Shown here: piece by piece, positions 43,065-52,863 of the stretch | Layout: every line of letters starts with the position of its first letter | Numbering within the stretch: the stretch's first letter is position 1 | NCBI GenBank assembly: GCA_964497585.1 | Contig: CAZCDS010000028.1 | Coordinates: forward strand, 1 to 64,000 | Length of the DNA: 64,000 bases | Direction of reading: 5' to 3' | Origin: CAZCDS01 sp964497585 | GTDB taxonomy: Bacteria; Desulfobacterota; Desulfomonilia; Desulfomonilales; Desulfomonilaceae | The notes under the pieces: model-generated | The model's input: only the letters and a program-made list of their open reading frames with translations | What the model was told of the DNA's origin: nothing | Databases searched by the model: none | Made by a program: the position numbers and the translations under genes

Positions 43065-43668
43065 CCGTACGCGCTCGGCGTACGGTGAATCGATGCTGTG
43101 CCACCCCGCTGCCAACTGATGCAGCTCCATCCACGAAAGACGACGAGGCAATCTTCCAGGGCAATCGCGGCGTCTTCCATAATCGGCAGCGTCGAGAATT
43201 ACCGTTGGGGTGGCACAAGCTTGAAGCAATTTCCAGCGATAAGGGTTCGGAGGGAGAGCCTTCTTCAGAGATGCCCCGCCTGCCTAAGCTCGTCATGTAT
43301 CTATAATGCTCTGCTCATACCGACTCCCGTGTGTTTACAGGCACAATCCCCCGAGACGCGGGACTTCTACCTCAACGACATCACACGGTTATTCTGACCT
43401 GAGGCTATGACTCGGCGCTCTTAGGTAGGCCACCGAGTTACCGGTTTTCTTGCGAAATGGTATGGCAGGGGTAAGTCCGGACTGGCTGAGGTGGTCTGCC
43501 GGAATCATGCGGCCAAAGCTCTTCGCTGGGACACAGTCACGGCGTTACAACTGTCCGAACTCCTTTGACACTCGGTGTGCTTTTAAGTAGGATAAGAGAG
43601 GCGTGGGAGCAGCGTATCCCCCAGGAGTCCCTTTTCGGGAACGGACACCTCATTCCAAGGAGCGTCAG

Positions 43669-45927
43669 GTGGGAGACGAGAATAAGGACAGCAAGCCGAT
43701 CGGCGAGGCGATGGAGGAGCTTCGTCGCCGCATCGCGGATTCGGAGATCACCCTCCCGCCCTCGCAGGCTGATGGGGCAGATGAGAGTCCCGACCCCGGA
43801 TTGCCTGACCTGGACGAGAGCGAGCATTGGCCAGTCCTGCTCGGGACGAAGAACGCGCTTGATCCGGCGGAAGACCCTGAGAGTCACCCCATAGAGGATG
43901 TGACCTCATCGGGCAGCTTCGATCTGGCGGGCATACGATCCGCGCCCTTTTCCCGTCTGCTTCAGGCTCTCCCGATCCCGGCCCTGTTGGTGGCTCCCTC
44001 CTTCGAAATCTCCTTTGCCAACCGTGCCACGAGCAAGATTAGCCGTGAGGACACGGTTTTACGGGGCACTCCCTTCCTTTCCCTGTTCCCCGAGGGCTCT
44101 TCTATGGCAAGCGCGCTTTCGTCACTCGAGAACGTGTTTTCATCGAGGCTTCCGCAGGTTTTCGAATCGGCAATCGATTCGGAGGGCCGTAAAATTTGGG
44201 CCCGTGTGCACCTTCGGTCGCTCCGGATGGGAGAGCAGAGATCGATCTTGGTGCTTGTAGAAGACATGACCGACGAAAGGGAACGACTGGTGCTTACTCA
44301 GAGGCATCAGAGGGAACTCCTTAAGATAAGCAACGAACTGGATCGGCGCAACAAGCTGCTGGAAAAGGAAATGGCTGAACGCAAGAAGGCGGAAGCCGCC
44401 ATCGAGCGCGCCAAGAAGGAGTGGGAACGGACTCTGGACACGGTAAAGGACATGATAGCGATCATTGACAATGACGGTCGAATCGCCCGTCTGAATAAGG
44501 CCATGGCTGACATGTTGGGACTTGATGTGAGAGAGGCGATCGGAAAGCGGTTGAGCGACCATTTCCCCGGGATACCTGGACCCGAAGAGCTGCGGTCGAT
44601 CCCCGATGTCTCCAGCGCTCGCGATCCACATGAGACGGAAGTATTTTCCGACAGTTTGACCCAGGTGTTTGACGTCTGTTCCACCGAACTCCAGGACGAA
44701 ACGGGTCAGCTCGTCGGGTGGGCGCAGGTTGCTCGGGACATAACCGACCGCAAGAGAACTGAGAAACTTGTGCTCGAAAGCGGACGGGCAAAGGCAGTTT
44801 CCGAACTGGCAGGTGTCGTGGCTCACAGCATCAACAACCTGCTGCAAATAGTTATCGGCGGAGGCCAGCTCGCCCTGACGAATCTGGAATTGGGCAACCT
44901 CGCCGGCATCGAGGAGAGTATCGATCAGATTCTCCGAAGCGCACGACTGGGCGCAACCACCGTGCAGCGCCTTAACTACCTGGCACGGGCACAACCAGAG
45001 ACGGGTGAAGTGGAGGGTCAGGTACTCGATCTGTCGAGAGTAGCGCATCAGGCACTCGACGTCACGAGCCCCTGGTGGAAGACCAAACCGGAAAAATCAG
45101 GGATCAAGATCGTCGTGAATCGTAATCTCGGACCGAATTGCTTTGTCAGGGGCAACGACACCGAACTCTTCGAGGTGGTGGTCAATCTGGTGAAGAACGC
45201 GGCTGAGGCGCTTCCCGAAGGCGGTATCATCAACGTTCGAACCTTTGCTGACCACGACAGTGTCGTTCTTGAAGTTCGTGACAACGGCGTCGGAATCCCG
45301 CAACAGGACCTGGACAAGATTTTCGAACCCTTCTGGACATCAAAAGGGGCTCAAGCAAGCGGAGTCGGCCTTGAACGAACCCGCAGCGTGATCCAACGGC
45401 ATAGAGGCGAGATCACTGTTGAGAGCCAAGAGGGAACGGGCACAACCTTCACTGTGAAGCTCCCCAGGACGGAACCGCTTGCCGGGAAGCCGAAACCTGT
45501 GGCTGCCGAAGAGTTGGGGCCCGAACTGCACATTCTTGTGGTGGACGACATGGAACCCGTGGTGAGAATGCTCCGGGACGGTTTGAAGAAGCTGGGGCAT
45601 ACGGTTTTCTCAGCCCTGTCCGGAATGAAGGCAGTCGAGATTTTCCGAACCCACAAGATCGACGCAGTGATTTGCGACCTGGGAATGCCCGAGATGAACG
45701 GATGGCAGGTTGCCAAGGCTGTCAGAGAAATCTGCGAAAAGAAAGGGATTGCGAAGGCCCCGTTTGTGCTTTTGACCGGGTGGGGCGGGCAGACGAACAA
45801 TCTTGAGAAGGCGGCTGAATGCGGCGTTGATCGAGTCGTGGAAAAGCCTATGGACCTTCCCCATCTGATAAAAGTTGTGCGTGAGTTGACCGCGGAGAGC
45901 CCTAGTGCTCGCCGACCATCCCAATGA
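43669..45927 (+). CDS. PAS-PAS-HisKA-HATPase-REC hybrid histidine kinase
   Basis: A 752-residue soluble hybrid kinase. After an acidic 90-residue lead come a PAS domain (about 100-215; LLQALPIPALLVAPSFEISFAN), a coiled coil (225-265), a second PAS (270-380; DTVKDMIAIIDNDGRIARLN), a HisKA with ELAGVVAHSINNLLQIVIGG, a HATPase with VVNLVKNAAEALP, DNGVGIP and GVGLERTRSVI, and a C-terminal receiver with LVVDDMEPVV and VICDLGMPEMNGW. The residue after the phospho-His is Ser, where most relatives have Asp or Glu. I chose GTG at 43669, which has AAGGAG six bases upstream; the frame continues 22 codons further. It converges on the kinase at 46079. Confidence 0.9.
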   Translation: MGDENKDSKPIGEAMEELRRRIADSEITLPPSQADGADESPDPGLPDLDESEHWPVLLGTKNALDPAEDPESHPIEDVTSSGSFDLAGIRSAPFSRLLQALPIPALLVAPSFEISFANRATSKISREDTVLRGTPFLSLFPEGSSMASALSSLENVFSSRLPQVFESAIDSEGRKIWARVHLRSLRMGEQRSILVLVEDMTDERERLVLTQRHQRELLKISNELDRRNKLLEKEMAERKKAEAAIERAKKEWERTLDTVKDMIAIIDNDGRIARLNKAMADMLGLDVREAIGKRLSDHFPGIPGPEELRSIPDVSSARDPHETEVFSDSLTQVFDVCSTELQDETGQLVGWAQVARDITDRKRTEKLVLESGRAKAVSELAGVVAHSINNLLQIVIGGGQLALTNLELGNLAGIEESIDQILRSARLGATTVQRLNYLARAQPETGEVEGQVLDLSRVAHQALDVTSPWWKTKPEKSGIKIVVNRNLGPNCFVRGNDTELFEVVVNLVKNAAEALPEGGIINVRTFADHDSVVLEVRDNGVGIPQQDLDKIFEPFWTSKGAQASGVGLERTRSVIQRHRGEITVESQEGTGTTFTVKLPRTEPLAGKPKPVAAEELGPELHILVVDDMEPVVRMLRDGLKKLGHTVFSALSGMKAVEIFRTHKIDAVICDLGMPEMNGWQVAKAVREICEKKGIAKAPFVLLTGWGGQTNNLEKAAECGVDRVVEKPMDLPHLIKVVRELTAESPSARRPSQ

Positions 45928-46078
45928 AACGGCGTTTCGCCTGGAAGACCTCTTTTCTCTCCCGATCGATCATGGGCCGGTCACTTGCTCTGAGAGTCCG
46001 ATTCCCCATGCCGGGCAACAGGACAGCCATGTCCCGGAACTCTCTGGGGAAGAAGCCGGTGGTTGGTGGCAGGAACCT

Positions 46079-48442
46079 TTAGGTCTCGTCAAGTACTGCT
46101 CTGACTTTCGTGGCAAGATTGTCTACACTAAAAGGTTTGTGCATAAAATGAACGCCCTCCTTCAGTACGCCGTGCTGAACAATGAAATTCTCCGTGTATC
46201 CTGACACGTAGAGAACCTTCAATCCCGGGCGGTATGAGGCCATCTTTTCGAAAAGAGTTTTGCCGTCCATGTGCGGCAGGATGACATCCGTAAGCACGAG
46301 GTGTATCGGTCCTTGATGGACCCGACACAAAGCAACGGCTTGCTTGGGATCGGCAGCGCGCAGCAAGGTGTAACCCAACATCGTCAGTGCTTCGCAGACA
46401 AGGTTGCGAACGTACTCCTCGTCTTCGACAACGAGTATGGTTTCGTCACCTCGCCGTTCCTCACGATGGGACGATTGCTGTCCCGCGTCCTTGGAAGCCC
46501 GCTGAACCCGTGGCAGATATACCTTGAAGGTCGTTCCGTGGTCCGGTTCACTGTACACGGTCACATGTCCCCCGTGTTGTTTCACAATCCCGTAGACTGT
46601 GGACAATCCCAGACCGGTCCCGACTCCCTTCTCTTTTGTCGTAAAGAAGGGGTCGAAGATTCGTGACACCGTCTCGGAATCCATGCCGACTCCCGTGTCA
46701 CTCACAGCCACCATGACATAGGCGCCGGCATCGACCTCCGAATGGCTTCGCGCGTAGGTCTCGTCAAGGTTGACATTTGCCGTTTCAATGGTGAGTTTCC
46801 CGCCGCGGGGCATGGCGTCACGAGCGTTCACCACGAGGTTCATGATGATTTGCTCGAGTTGTCCGGGATCAACTTTGATCTGTCCGAGAGAAGGATCCAG
46901 GACCGTTACAAGTTCAATGTCCTCCTGAATGAGTCGTTGCAGCATCATGTGCAGATCGGATATCACGTTGTTAAGGTCCAGCACCCTCACATCGAGAACT
47001 TGCTTGCGGCCGAAGGCCAGAAGCTGTCTGGTGAGCCCCGCTGCCAGTTCTGCAGCCCGGGTCATTTGAACGAGCCTGTTATACTGCGCCGTTCCCTCCT
47101 CAAACTCCTGAAGCAACATGTTCGAATAACCCAGAACGGCCGTGAGCAGATTGTTGAAGTCGTGAGCAATCCCTCCGGCCAGTCGGCCGATAGCCTCCAT
47201 TTTCGCCGCCTGGCGGAGTTGTTCCTCCAGGCGTTTGAGTTCAGTGAGATCTCTGACGGCGGCTACTCTAAGGGTTCGCCCCTGAAACTGAAAGGGTTTT
47301 CCCACCAACTGGCACGGGAAGGTCGAACCGTCTTTTCTTACGCCGACAGCTTCGTAGGGCTTGTCATAGCCTGAAGCAATGTTCTTCAGTATCATTTGCC
47401 ATGCGTCGGGTGTGGTAAACTGTTGAGCATTCATTCCTATCATCTCTGAAAGCTCGTACCCTAACATCCTGGCAAAGGCCTCGTTGCCATCCAGGATAAC
47501 TCCCCTGTCGTGGATGGCGATACCTTCCTCGGCCGCCTCCGAAAGCATCCGGAATCGCTCTTCGCTCTCTCTCAGAGCGGAGATCGCTTTCTCCCGTTCG
47601 GTGATATCTTCGCAGGTTATGAGGTTCTCACGCCTTGCCAATGTTACGGGTCTGAAATGTATGACCTTCTCCGTTCTGTTTTTACAGGTTACCGTAAAGA
47701 CCCGCGATCTACGCTCGCCGGGTTCGGTTCCTGTCTGGTCGTCAATCCACGTTGTAATAACCTTGTGACGGTATTCCGGGTCCGGGTAGGCTTTCCTGAA
47801 CCACTCCCTGCCGCTGGGCACATCGGTCAGTTCATAACCGAACAGCTCGGTGAACCGTGGATTCACATATTGAAAAGCACCGTCAGCCCCTATCATGATC
47901 ATGCCGATGGGGGCTTGTTCGAGGAGTGCCTGCAGTCGTTGTTTCTCTAGCTTGAGTTCCTCTTCGGCCTCCCTGCGCTCGGTAACGTCGGCAACGTTTC
48001 CCATGGTAGCGGTTCGTCCCTGATAGGTGATCCGGGTGGCAAACGCCTCAAACCATTTTATTTGGCCGTTCCTGCATCTCACGCGAAAGGCATATTGAGA
48101 CGGGACTCCTTCACCTCGATCTCTGGCTCGACCTATTTGCGTAACAGCATCAACGTCGTCCGGATGAAGGAAATCCCAGTAGTTGCGTCCCACCATTTCT
48201 TCCGGCGAATACAGCAGCATTTCAGCAAGCCGCTCATTGACAAAGACGAATCGGCCGTCCAGATGAATGTATATGCCGGTGAGTGAAGAGTCGACGAGCA
48301 ATCGGTAGCGCTCTTCGCTTTCCTCCAACGCTTGCTCGACTCTTTCAAATTCTGCGCTTTCAGCCTCTCGTGCGGAGAGTTGCTCACGAAGGTCGGCAAG
48401 TTCCTCAAGGAGCTGTTCCCTGGTCTTGTCACGGTCGTCCAT
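46079..48442 (-). CDS. PAS-PAS-PAS-HisKA-HATPase-REC hybrid histidine kinase
   Basis: A 787-residue soluble hybrid kinase. A coiled-coil start (residues 5-40) is followed by three PAS domains: 42-160 (RYRLLVDSSLTGIYIHLDGRF), 170-290 (LQALLEQAPIGMIMIGADGAF) and 297-415 (RFRMLSEAAEEGIAIHDRGV). HisKA has LAGGIAHDFNNLLTAVLGYS; the HATPase has NLVVNARDAMP, DTGVGMD and GTGLGLSTVYGI; the receiver at the end has LVVEDEEYVRN and LVLTDVILPHMDGK. GGAGG precedes the ATG. It is transcribed toward the kinase at 43669, whose stop is 151 bases away. Confidence 0.94.
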   Translation of the reverse strand: MDDRDKTREQLLEELADLREQLSAREAESAEFERVEQALEESEERYRLLVDSSLTGIYIHLDGRFVFVNERLAEMLLYSPEEMVGRNYWDFLHPDDVDAVTQIGRARDRGEGVPSQYAFRVRCRNGQIKWFEAFATRITYQGRTATMGNVADVTERREAEEELKLEKQRLQALLEQAPIGMIMIGADGAFQYVNPRFTELFGYELTDVPSGREWFRKAYPDPEYRHKVITTWIDDQTGTEPGERRSRVFTVTCKNRTEKVIHFRPVTLARRENLITCEDITEREKAISALRESEERFRMLSEAAEEGIAIHDRGVILDGNEAFARMLGYELSEMIGMNAQQFTTPDAWQMILKNIASGYDKPYEAVGVRKDGSTFPCQLVGKPFQFQGRTLRVAAVRDLTELKRLEEQLRQAAKMEAIGRLAGGIAHDFNNLLTAVLGYSNMLLQEFEEGTAQYNRLVQMTRAAELAAGLTRQLLAFGRKQVLDVRVLDLNNVISDLHMMLQRLIQEDIELVTVLDPSLGQIKVDPGQLEQIIMNLVVNARDAMPRGGKLTIETANVNLDETYARSHSEVDAGAYVMVAVSDTGVGMDSETVSRIFDPFFTTKEKGVGTGLGLSTVYGIVKQHGGHVTVYSEPDHGTTFKVYLPRVQRASKDAGQQSSHREERRGDETILVVEDEEYVRNLVCEALTMLGYTLLRAADPKQAVALCRVHQGPIHLVLTDVILPHMDGKTLFEKMASYRPGLKVLYVSGYTENFIVQHGVLKEGVHFMHKPFSVDNLATKVRAVLDET

Positions 48443-48954
48443 CGAAACCTCCTCGTCCGAAGGAACAGTGCTCGGAGCCGTACCTGACTGAGTCCACCGT
48501 TCAATACCGTCATCCGTTCGCTACGTATTGACGTGACCAGCGACTCAGCGAAATCGACGCTTCCTGGGAGGCCTTTAGTCCGATAAGGACGAATTCGAAC
48601 TCATGGCTCAAGATCCCTGGACCGGGAGTTCAAACCGGCACCTTTCCCCTCACCGGCGTGAGTCATGAGGGACGCCCGATGCAATAAAAAACGATATATC
48701 AAAATGATACCAGATTTACCTTAACTGCATAACAACGAGGCGACTATTACAGCCTGAAGGTGCAGCGGAAAAGCTCCCCCAATCCCGCCAGTCGCGAAAC
48801 CAGTCTCACGACAGCCCCTGAATCTCATCTTGTTCGAGTTGGCAGACCATCCTTTCCCAGAGTAGATTGCTCTCTTGAATTTGCTTGACTTGCTAGGGGA
48901 ACACTGCAATCATTATTCAGCTCTTTATCATCTTTCCAAAAGCGATGCAAGGAA
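48443..48954. other. 512-base divergent region with an AT-rich patch
   Basis: Between the minus-strand kinase and the plus-strand barrel-type gene. An AT-rich stretch lies at about 48683-48725 and a candidate promoter at 48885-48913. No gene seen. Confidence 0.45.
48885..48913 (+). promoter_or_regulatory. candidate promoter of the 48955 gene
   Basis: TTGACT (48885-48890), 17-base spacer, AATCAT (48908-48913): five and four of six consensus matches. The predicted start is about 35 bases before the proposed start codon. Tentative. Confidence 0.35.
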
Positions 48955-49806
48955 GTGGGCAGGGATAGTTGTTCATGCAGGCGCTTCCTGCTAGGGGCGC
49001 TGGGGGCAGTCATTTTCCTGATCTATGGCGGTGGATCGACCGTCACGGCACAGGGTTTTTCCGGCCTTATCAACACACTTTCACCTCTCGTCTGCTCACC
49101 CTATGTTCAGGCGGAATTCAGTTTTCAACCAATCTGGATGAAGGTCGCCTCCGGCAGGAAGGAGATACCTGATCTCGGATTATCCTGGGACTTGCGAGAC
49201 GATTTTGCGCTGGTGGACCCCGGTCTGTTTTTGGACCTGAATTTCAGAGTTCAGGTTCGCCGGATCAGCTTCCGTTTTCATACAAGTATACGCGATCTAA
49301 AGGGAACCGAGAACTTCAAGGATTTACCGAACCAACCGAAGGCCGAAGCGAGGCTGGAATACTCCGGTATCCGACTGGGAGTGGACGTGGACGTTCTACA
49401 GTGGGAACGGTCCAGGCTCGGCGTGAATATTGACTGGGATCAGTTTTCGCCGCTCTTCTCCGAATCGATTCAGACGCAGGGGGGCAGCAAGCTCGTGGGA
49501 GCTCCCGCAGCCACGTTCGGCCTCCACGCGCTCTATTTTCCGCCCCGTCAATTTTATGGCGTTTCAGCCGTTCTGGAGGCACGCGCGCGGTGGCCCCTGA
49601 CAGGACCCACTGCGGTCACCGACGTTGAGATCTCCGGAGGTCTCAAGGGACCTGAGACCGCTATTGGAGCCGTGGCCTTGAAACTTGGCTATCGCGTGAC
49701 GTCGCTCGGCTTCGAAGGCGGCCAGACCTATAACAACAGGCCGGTATCCGTCAAATTTCGGGCAACGCTGGACGGCGTTTTCGGAGAATTAGTCTACTAC
49801 TATTGA
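48955..49806 (+). CDS. exported beta-barrel-type hypothetical protein
   Basis: A 283-residue protein of unknown family. An N-terminal signal peptide (RRFLLGALGAVIFLIYGGGSTVTAQG) is followed by alternating beta strands with polar/nonpolar periodicity (FLDLNFRVQVRRISFRFH, AEARLEYSGIRLGVDVDV, VKFRATLDGVFGELVYYY) and an aromatic C-terminus, as in small outer-membrane barrels. The start is uncertain: GTG at 48955 begins the frame but its AAGGA site is too close, so a start a few codons further in is possible. It stands between two sensor kinases. Confidence 0.65.
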   Translation: MGRDSCSCRRFLLGALGAVIFLIYGGGSTVTAQGFSGLINTLSPLVCSPYVQAEFSFQPIWMKVASGRKEIPDLGLSWDLRDDFALVDPGLFLDLNFRVQVRRISFRFHTSIRDLKGTENFKDLPNQPKAEARLEYSGIRLGVDVDVLQWERSRLGVNIDWDQFSPLFSESIQTQGGSKLVGAPAATFGLHALYFPPRQFYGVSAVLEARARWPLTGPTAVTDVEISGGLKGPETAIGAVALKLGYRVTSLGFEGGQTYNNRPVSVKFRATLDGVFGELVYYY

Positions 49807-49997
49807 CACCGATCGGCCTTCCCGGAGTCCGATCCATTCCGGACGGGTCTTCTGAGATCGTGCGCTTTGAAAGAAGTGACATTGACCGACCCGGCTGGCC
49901 TCCAGTCCGATTCCTGAGATGCCCAATTAATGATAGAACCGACATCGTCCCGGTCCCTTGCGGGATCACCAGATTGCCGATCCATTCCAACGATCGG

Positions 49998-52376
49998 TCA
50001 TATCTTTGAAGGTGGTTTGATCTCGCGAAATCTGACCCGAACGCGGGTTCCTCCTGCCCGTTGTACCTCAAGCTTCCCCCGGAGCTTCTGGACAAAGGTG
50101 TCGACCAGTTCCAGTCCCAAGGATTGAGGACTTGCGAAGTCGGTCTCCTCGGGCGCTCCAATACCGTTGTCACTCACCGTCAGTACGAACTCTCCGTCCG
50201 GGCCCCTTTGGAGAGAGATTTCAACCTCTCCTTCCCTTTTGCCTGGAAACGCGTGTTTGAGGCAATTGGTCACGAGTTCCGTGACAATGAAGCCGACGGG
50301 GATTGCGGTGTCCAGTCCAAAGGAGATGTTGTCTATCTTCTTGCTGAGCGTGACCCGCTTGCGCACGTCCGCGGCAGAGAAGACCAGGTGGTCGACGAGA
50401 CTACCCACATACTCCTCCACATCCAGTTCCGCGAGACTCTCCGATTGGTGGAGCTTCTCGTGGGCCACCGCCATCGATTGCACCCGATTTCTCGCGTCGG
50501 CCAGGATCTTACGATGCGCGCTGTCCGCGACATAGTCTTCTTGAATTCTCAGGAGACTATTCATGACAGACAGATTGTTCTTGACACGATGGTGAACCTC
50601 TCGCAGGAGTATTTCCTTCTCCGCAAGGGACGCCTGGACGCGCCGTTCCGCGTCTCTCCGTTTGTTGTCAGTGCGATAGGCTTCAATAATGTTTGCTAGT
50701 GTCAGAAGATACGGCTCCAGAAAGTCGACCATTTCCTGATCGTATCCCTCAAGCCTGTTGGCGATGCCGACGAGCCCTATGAGCTTCTCACCCAGGTAGC
50801 AGGGAAGCCCCATGAACGTTCGAATCGGAGCACAATCCTCCCGCGGCTCGGCGCTTCCCCTATCAACGGAGAGGCTGTTGGAGATTATGGCTTCCCCGGT
50901 CGCGAGAGCGTTCCTGACCGCGGGGTCGATGAGCGGGAACTGTCGACCATCAACGGAGAGGTTTGCCTCCCATTCGCCTGCCGCCCCATTTTCGCGCCTG
51001 CTCCGAACGGCGATGATCTCTCCCCGAATCGCCCCTTCGTCGGCCTCGAGTATTTCTTCGATGACACCGTGTCGGCTCTCCGTTAACGACAGCAGATCGT
51101 CGAGGAGCCCGTTGAAAACGGCAGCCCGATCCTTCTTCACTATGAAGGCCCTCTGGGCCCGGCTGACAGCCTCCAGGAGGGCGTGGCTCCTTCTGAAGGC
51201 CTCTTCCGCATGCTTTCTTCGGGTAATGTCCATGAGGACCGATGTGGCCCGCAGAGGTTTGCCATCACGATCACGCGCCACGACCTTACCCCGACTTTGG
51301 ATCCAAACCCAGCGCCCGTCATTTCGGAGCCTCCTGTGCTCGGTCTCGTAGTAGGGAGTGCGACCCTCCAGATGATCATTCACCGCGGTCACAACACTCT
51401 CCACGTCAACAGGATGTATGAATCTGTCCCAATTCCGGCTCGCCAATTCAATTTCGTCCGGCGCGCGGCCGATCATTTCGGCCCACCGCCGGTTGCAGAC
51501 CAGTTCATCGGTCAGGAGGTTCCAGTCCCAAACAGCAAGTTCAGCGGCTTCGAGCGCCAGTTCCAGCCGTTCGCGACTCTCTCTCAACTCTTCTTCAACG
51601 CGCTTACGGTCGGTGATGTCAGTGAACACGCCGAATGTCCCGGAGAAATTGCCGGCATCGTCGAAGAGCGGACTTGCGGCAAGGATAACGGGAACCGCGA
51701 TTCCGTTTCTCGCCGTAAGTGCGGTTTCGAAGGATGAGGACTGTACCGAGGTCCGCCGTTCAAACTGTTCACGGTAGGACTCCTTGTCTGATTCGTCGAC
51801 GAGTTCGATATGATGGCGCCCGATCAGCTCGTCCTGGCGGAACTCCAGCAAGTGGGCGAATTTCTCGTTGGCATAGGTGATCACGCCTTTCTCGTCGAGC
51901 ACCGCCAGGCCCTCCTTCATAGTCTCCACGAGAGTACGGTACCGTTGCTCGCTCTCCCGAAGGGCCTGTTGTGCGCGGGTTCGCTCCACCATGTGCCGCC
52001 ATTCCCTTAACGCGCGATCGACTATCCGAGGCATTTGAAGGAATGCCGCGTCAGATTTGACAACGTAGTCCAGGGCCCCGGCCTTCATCGCGGCTACTGC
52101 GACTTTTTCGTCGCCTTGGCCGGTCATGACCACGAGCGGATAGGTGAGATCCCGTCCTTCGTCCGGAAGCAGGTCGGTTCCGCCTCCGTCCGGGAGCACC
52201 AGGTCGGCGACGACGAGATCGACTCCATGAGCCGCAAGGGCACGGCGAGCATCCTCCAAACAATCGGCTACGATGAGCCGAAACCTGTCGCCCGCGGCTT
52301 CGAAGGAACGGCGGATGAGTTCAGCATGGGATTGATCGTCTTCGACGAGCAAGATGTTGAAGGTTTCTTCGTCCAT
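49998..52376 (-). CDS. REC-PAS-PAS-GAF-HisKA_2 sensor kinase
   Basis: A 792-residue soluble kinase. The N-terminal receiver (residues 5-125) has ILLVEDDQSHAEL and LVVADLVLPDGGG; two PAS domains follow (about 150-265 and 275-400; the second with WDWNLLTDELVCNRRW); a GAF domain (405-570) includes AIISNSLSVDRG and FMGLPCYLGEKLIGLVGIAN; HisKA_2 has REVHHRVKNNLSVMNSLL; the HATPase has TELVTNCLKHAF, DNGIGAP and SLGLELVDTF. ATG at 52376 has GGAA upstream; the annotated frame begins at a TTG. It follows the response regulator gene after 16 bases, and its own receiver could take phosphate from the kinase further upstream. Confidence 0.93.
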   Translation of the reverse strand: MDEETFNILLVEDDQSHAELIRRSFEAAGDRFRLIVADCLEDARRALAAHGVDLVVADLVLPDGGGTDLLPDEGRDLTYPLVVMTGQGDEKVAVAAMKAGALDYVVKSDAAFLQMPRIVDRALREWRHMVERTRAQQALRESEQRYRTLVETMKEGLAVLDEKGVITYANEKFAHLLEFRQDELIGRHHIELVDESDKESYREQFERRTSVQSSSFETALTARNGIAVPVILAASPLFDDAGNFSGTFGVFTDITDRKRVEEELRESRERLELALEAAELAVWDWNLLTDELVCNRRWAEMIGRAPDEIELASRNWDRFIHPVDVESVVTAVNDHLEGRTPYYETEHRRLRNDGRWVWIQSRGKVVARDRDGKPLRATSVLMDITRRKHAEEAFRRSHALLEAVSRAQRAFIVKKDRAAVFNGLLDDLLSLTESRHGVIEEILEADEGAIRGEIIAVRSRRENGAAGEWEANLSVDGRQFPLIDPAVRNALATGEAIISNSLSVDRGSAEPREDCAPIRTFMGLPCYLGEKLIGLVGIANRLEGYDQEMVDFLEPYLLTLANIIEAYRTDNKRRDAERRVQASLAEKEILLREVHHRVKNNLSVMNSLLRIQEDYVADSAHRKILADARNRVQSMAVAHEKLHQSESLAELDVEEYVGSLVDHLVFSAADVRKRVTLSKKIDNISFGLDTAIPVGFIVTELVTNCLKHAFPGKREGEVEISLQRGPDGEFVLTVSDNGIGAPEETDFASPQSLGLELVDTFVQKLRGKLEVQRAGGTRVRVRFREIKPPSKI

Positions 52377-52392
52377 TGTCGGTTCCAATCAG

Positions 52393-52863
52393 TTACCCAG
52401 CCACTGAAATAGTTTGGTGGACCTGCGGTCGGCGATTCAAGGCAAGCCAGTACAATCCGAGTTCGTCGATGAGTTTCACGAAGGCATCAAACTCCATCGG
52501 TTTGACGAGATAACTGTTTGCGCAGTTACGGTAGGCTCGGTTCACGTCGCCGTCCGCCTCGGATGTCGTGAGTATGACGACCGGTATAGATTTGAGTTCA
52601 TCAGACGATTTTATTTCCTTGAGGACCTCCATGCCGTCGATCCGGGGAAGACGCAAATCGAGCAAGATCAGGTTCGGCTGAGCGGGTTCCTCGGATTCAG
52701 CGAATTCGCCCCGCCGGAAGAGATAATCAAGTGCGGCCTCTCCGTCAAAGACGTGATCTACCTTGTTGGCCACTTGATGATTCGCAAAACTTCTCCGTAT
52801 CAATTCCGCATGATCGGGGTCATCTTCGACGAGCAGGACCACTTTCATATCTTCCAGCATCAT
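52393..52863 (-). CDS. single-domain response regulator (Rcp1-like)
   Basis: A 156-residue stand-alone receiver. The acidic pair is in VVLLVEDDPDHAELI, the phosphoacceptor Asp in LILLDLRLPRIDG, the switch Thr in VILTTSEAD and the Lys in SYLVKPMEFD. Insertions and length match the Rcp1 type that pairs with phytochrome-like kinases. The double ATG at 52863 has GAGGAG four bases upstream; the gene overlaps the 3' end of the upstream kinase by 44 bases, so the two are translationally linked. A shuttle role between the kinase before it and the REC-bearing kinase after it is likely. Confidence 0.93.
   Translation of the reverse strand: MMLEDMKVVLLVEDDPDHAELIRRSFANHQVANKVDHVFDGEAALDYLFRRGEFAESEEPAQPNLILLDLRLPRIDGMEVLKEIKSSDELKSIPVVILTTSEADGDVNRAYRNCANSYLVKPMEFDAFVKLIDELGLYWLALNRRPQVHQTISVAG

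Larger units (their letters stand above)
42930..43668. other. 739-base region with two terminators, no gene
   Basis: After the outer-membrane-type gene come two hairpins (listed separately) and then 600 bases in which only overlapping short frames occur. None has a ribosome site with a protein-like sequence. The right end should hold the promoter of the kinase at 43669. Confidence 0.5.
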
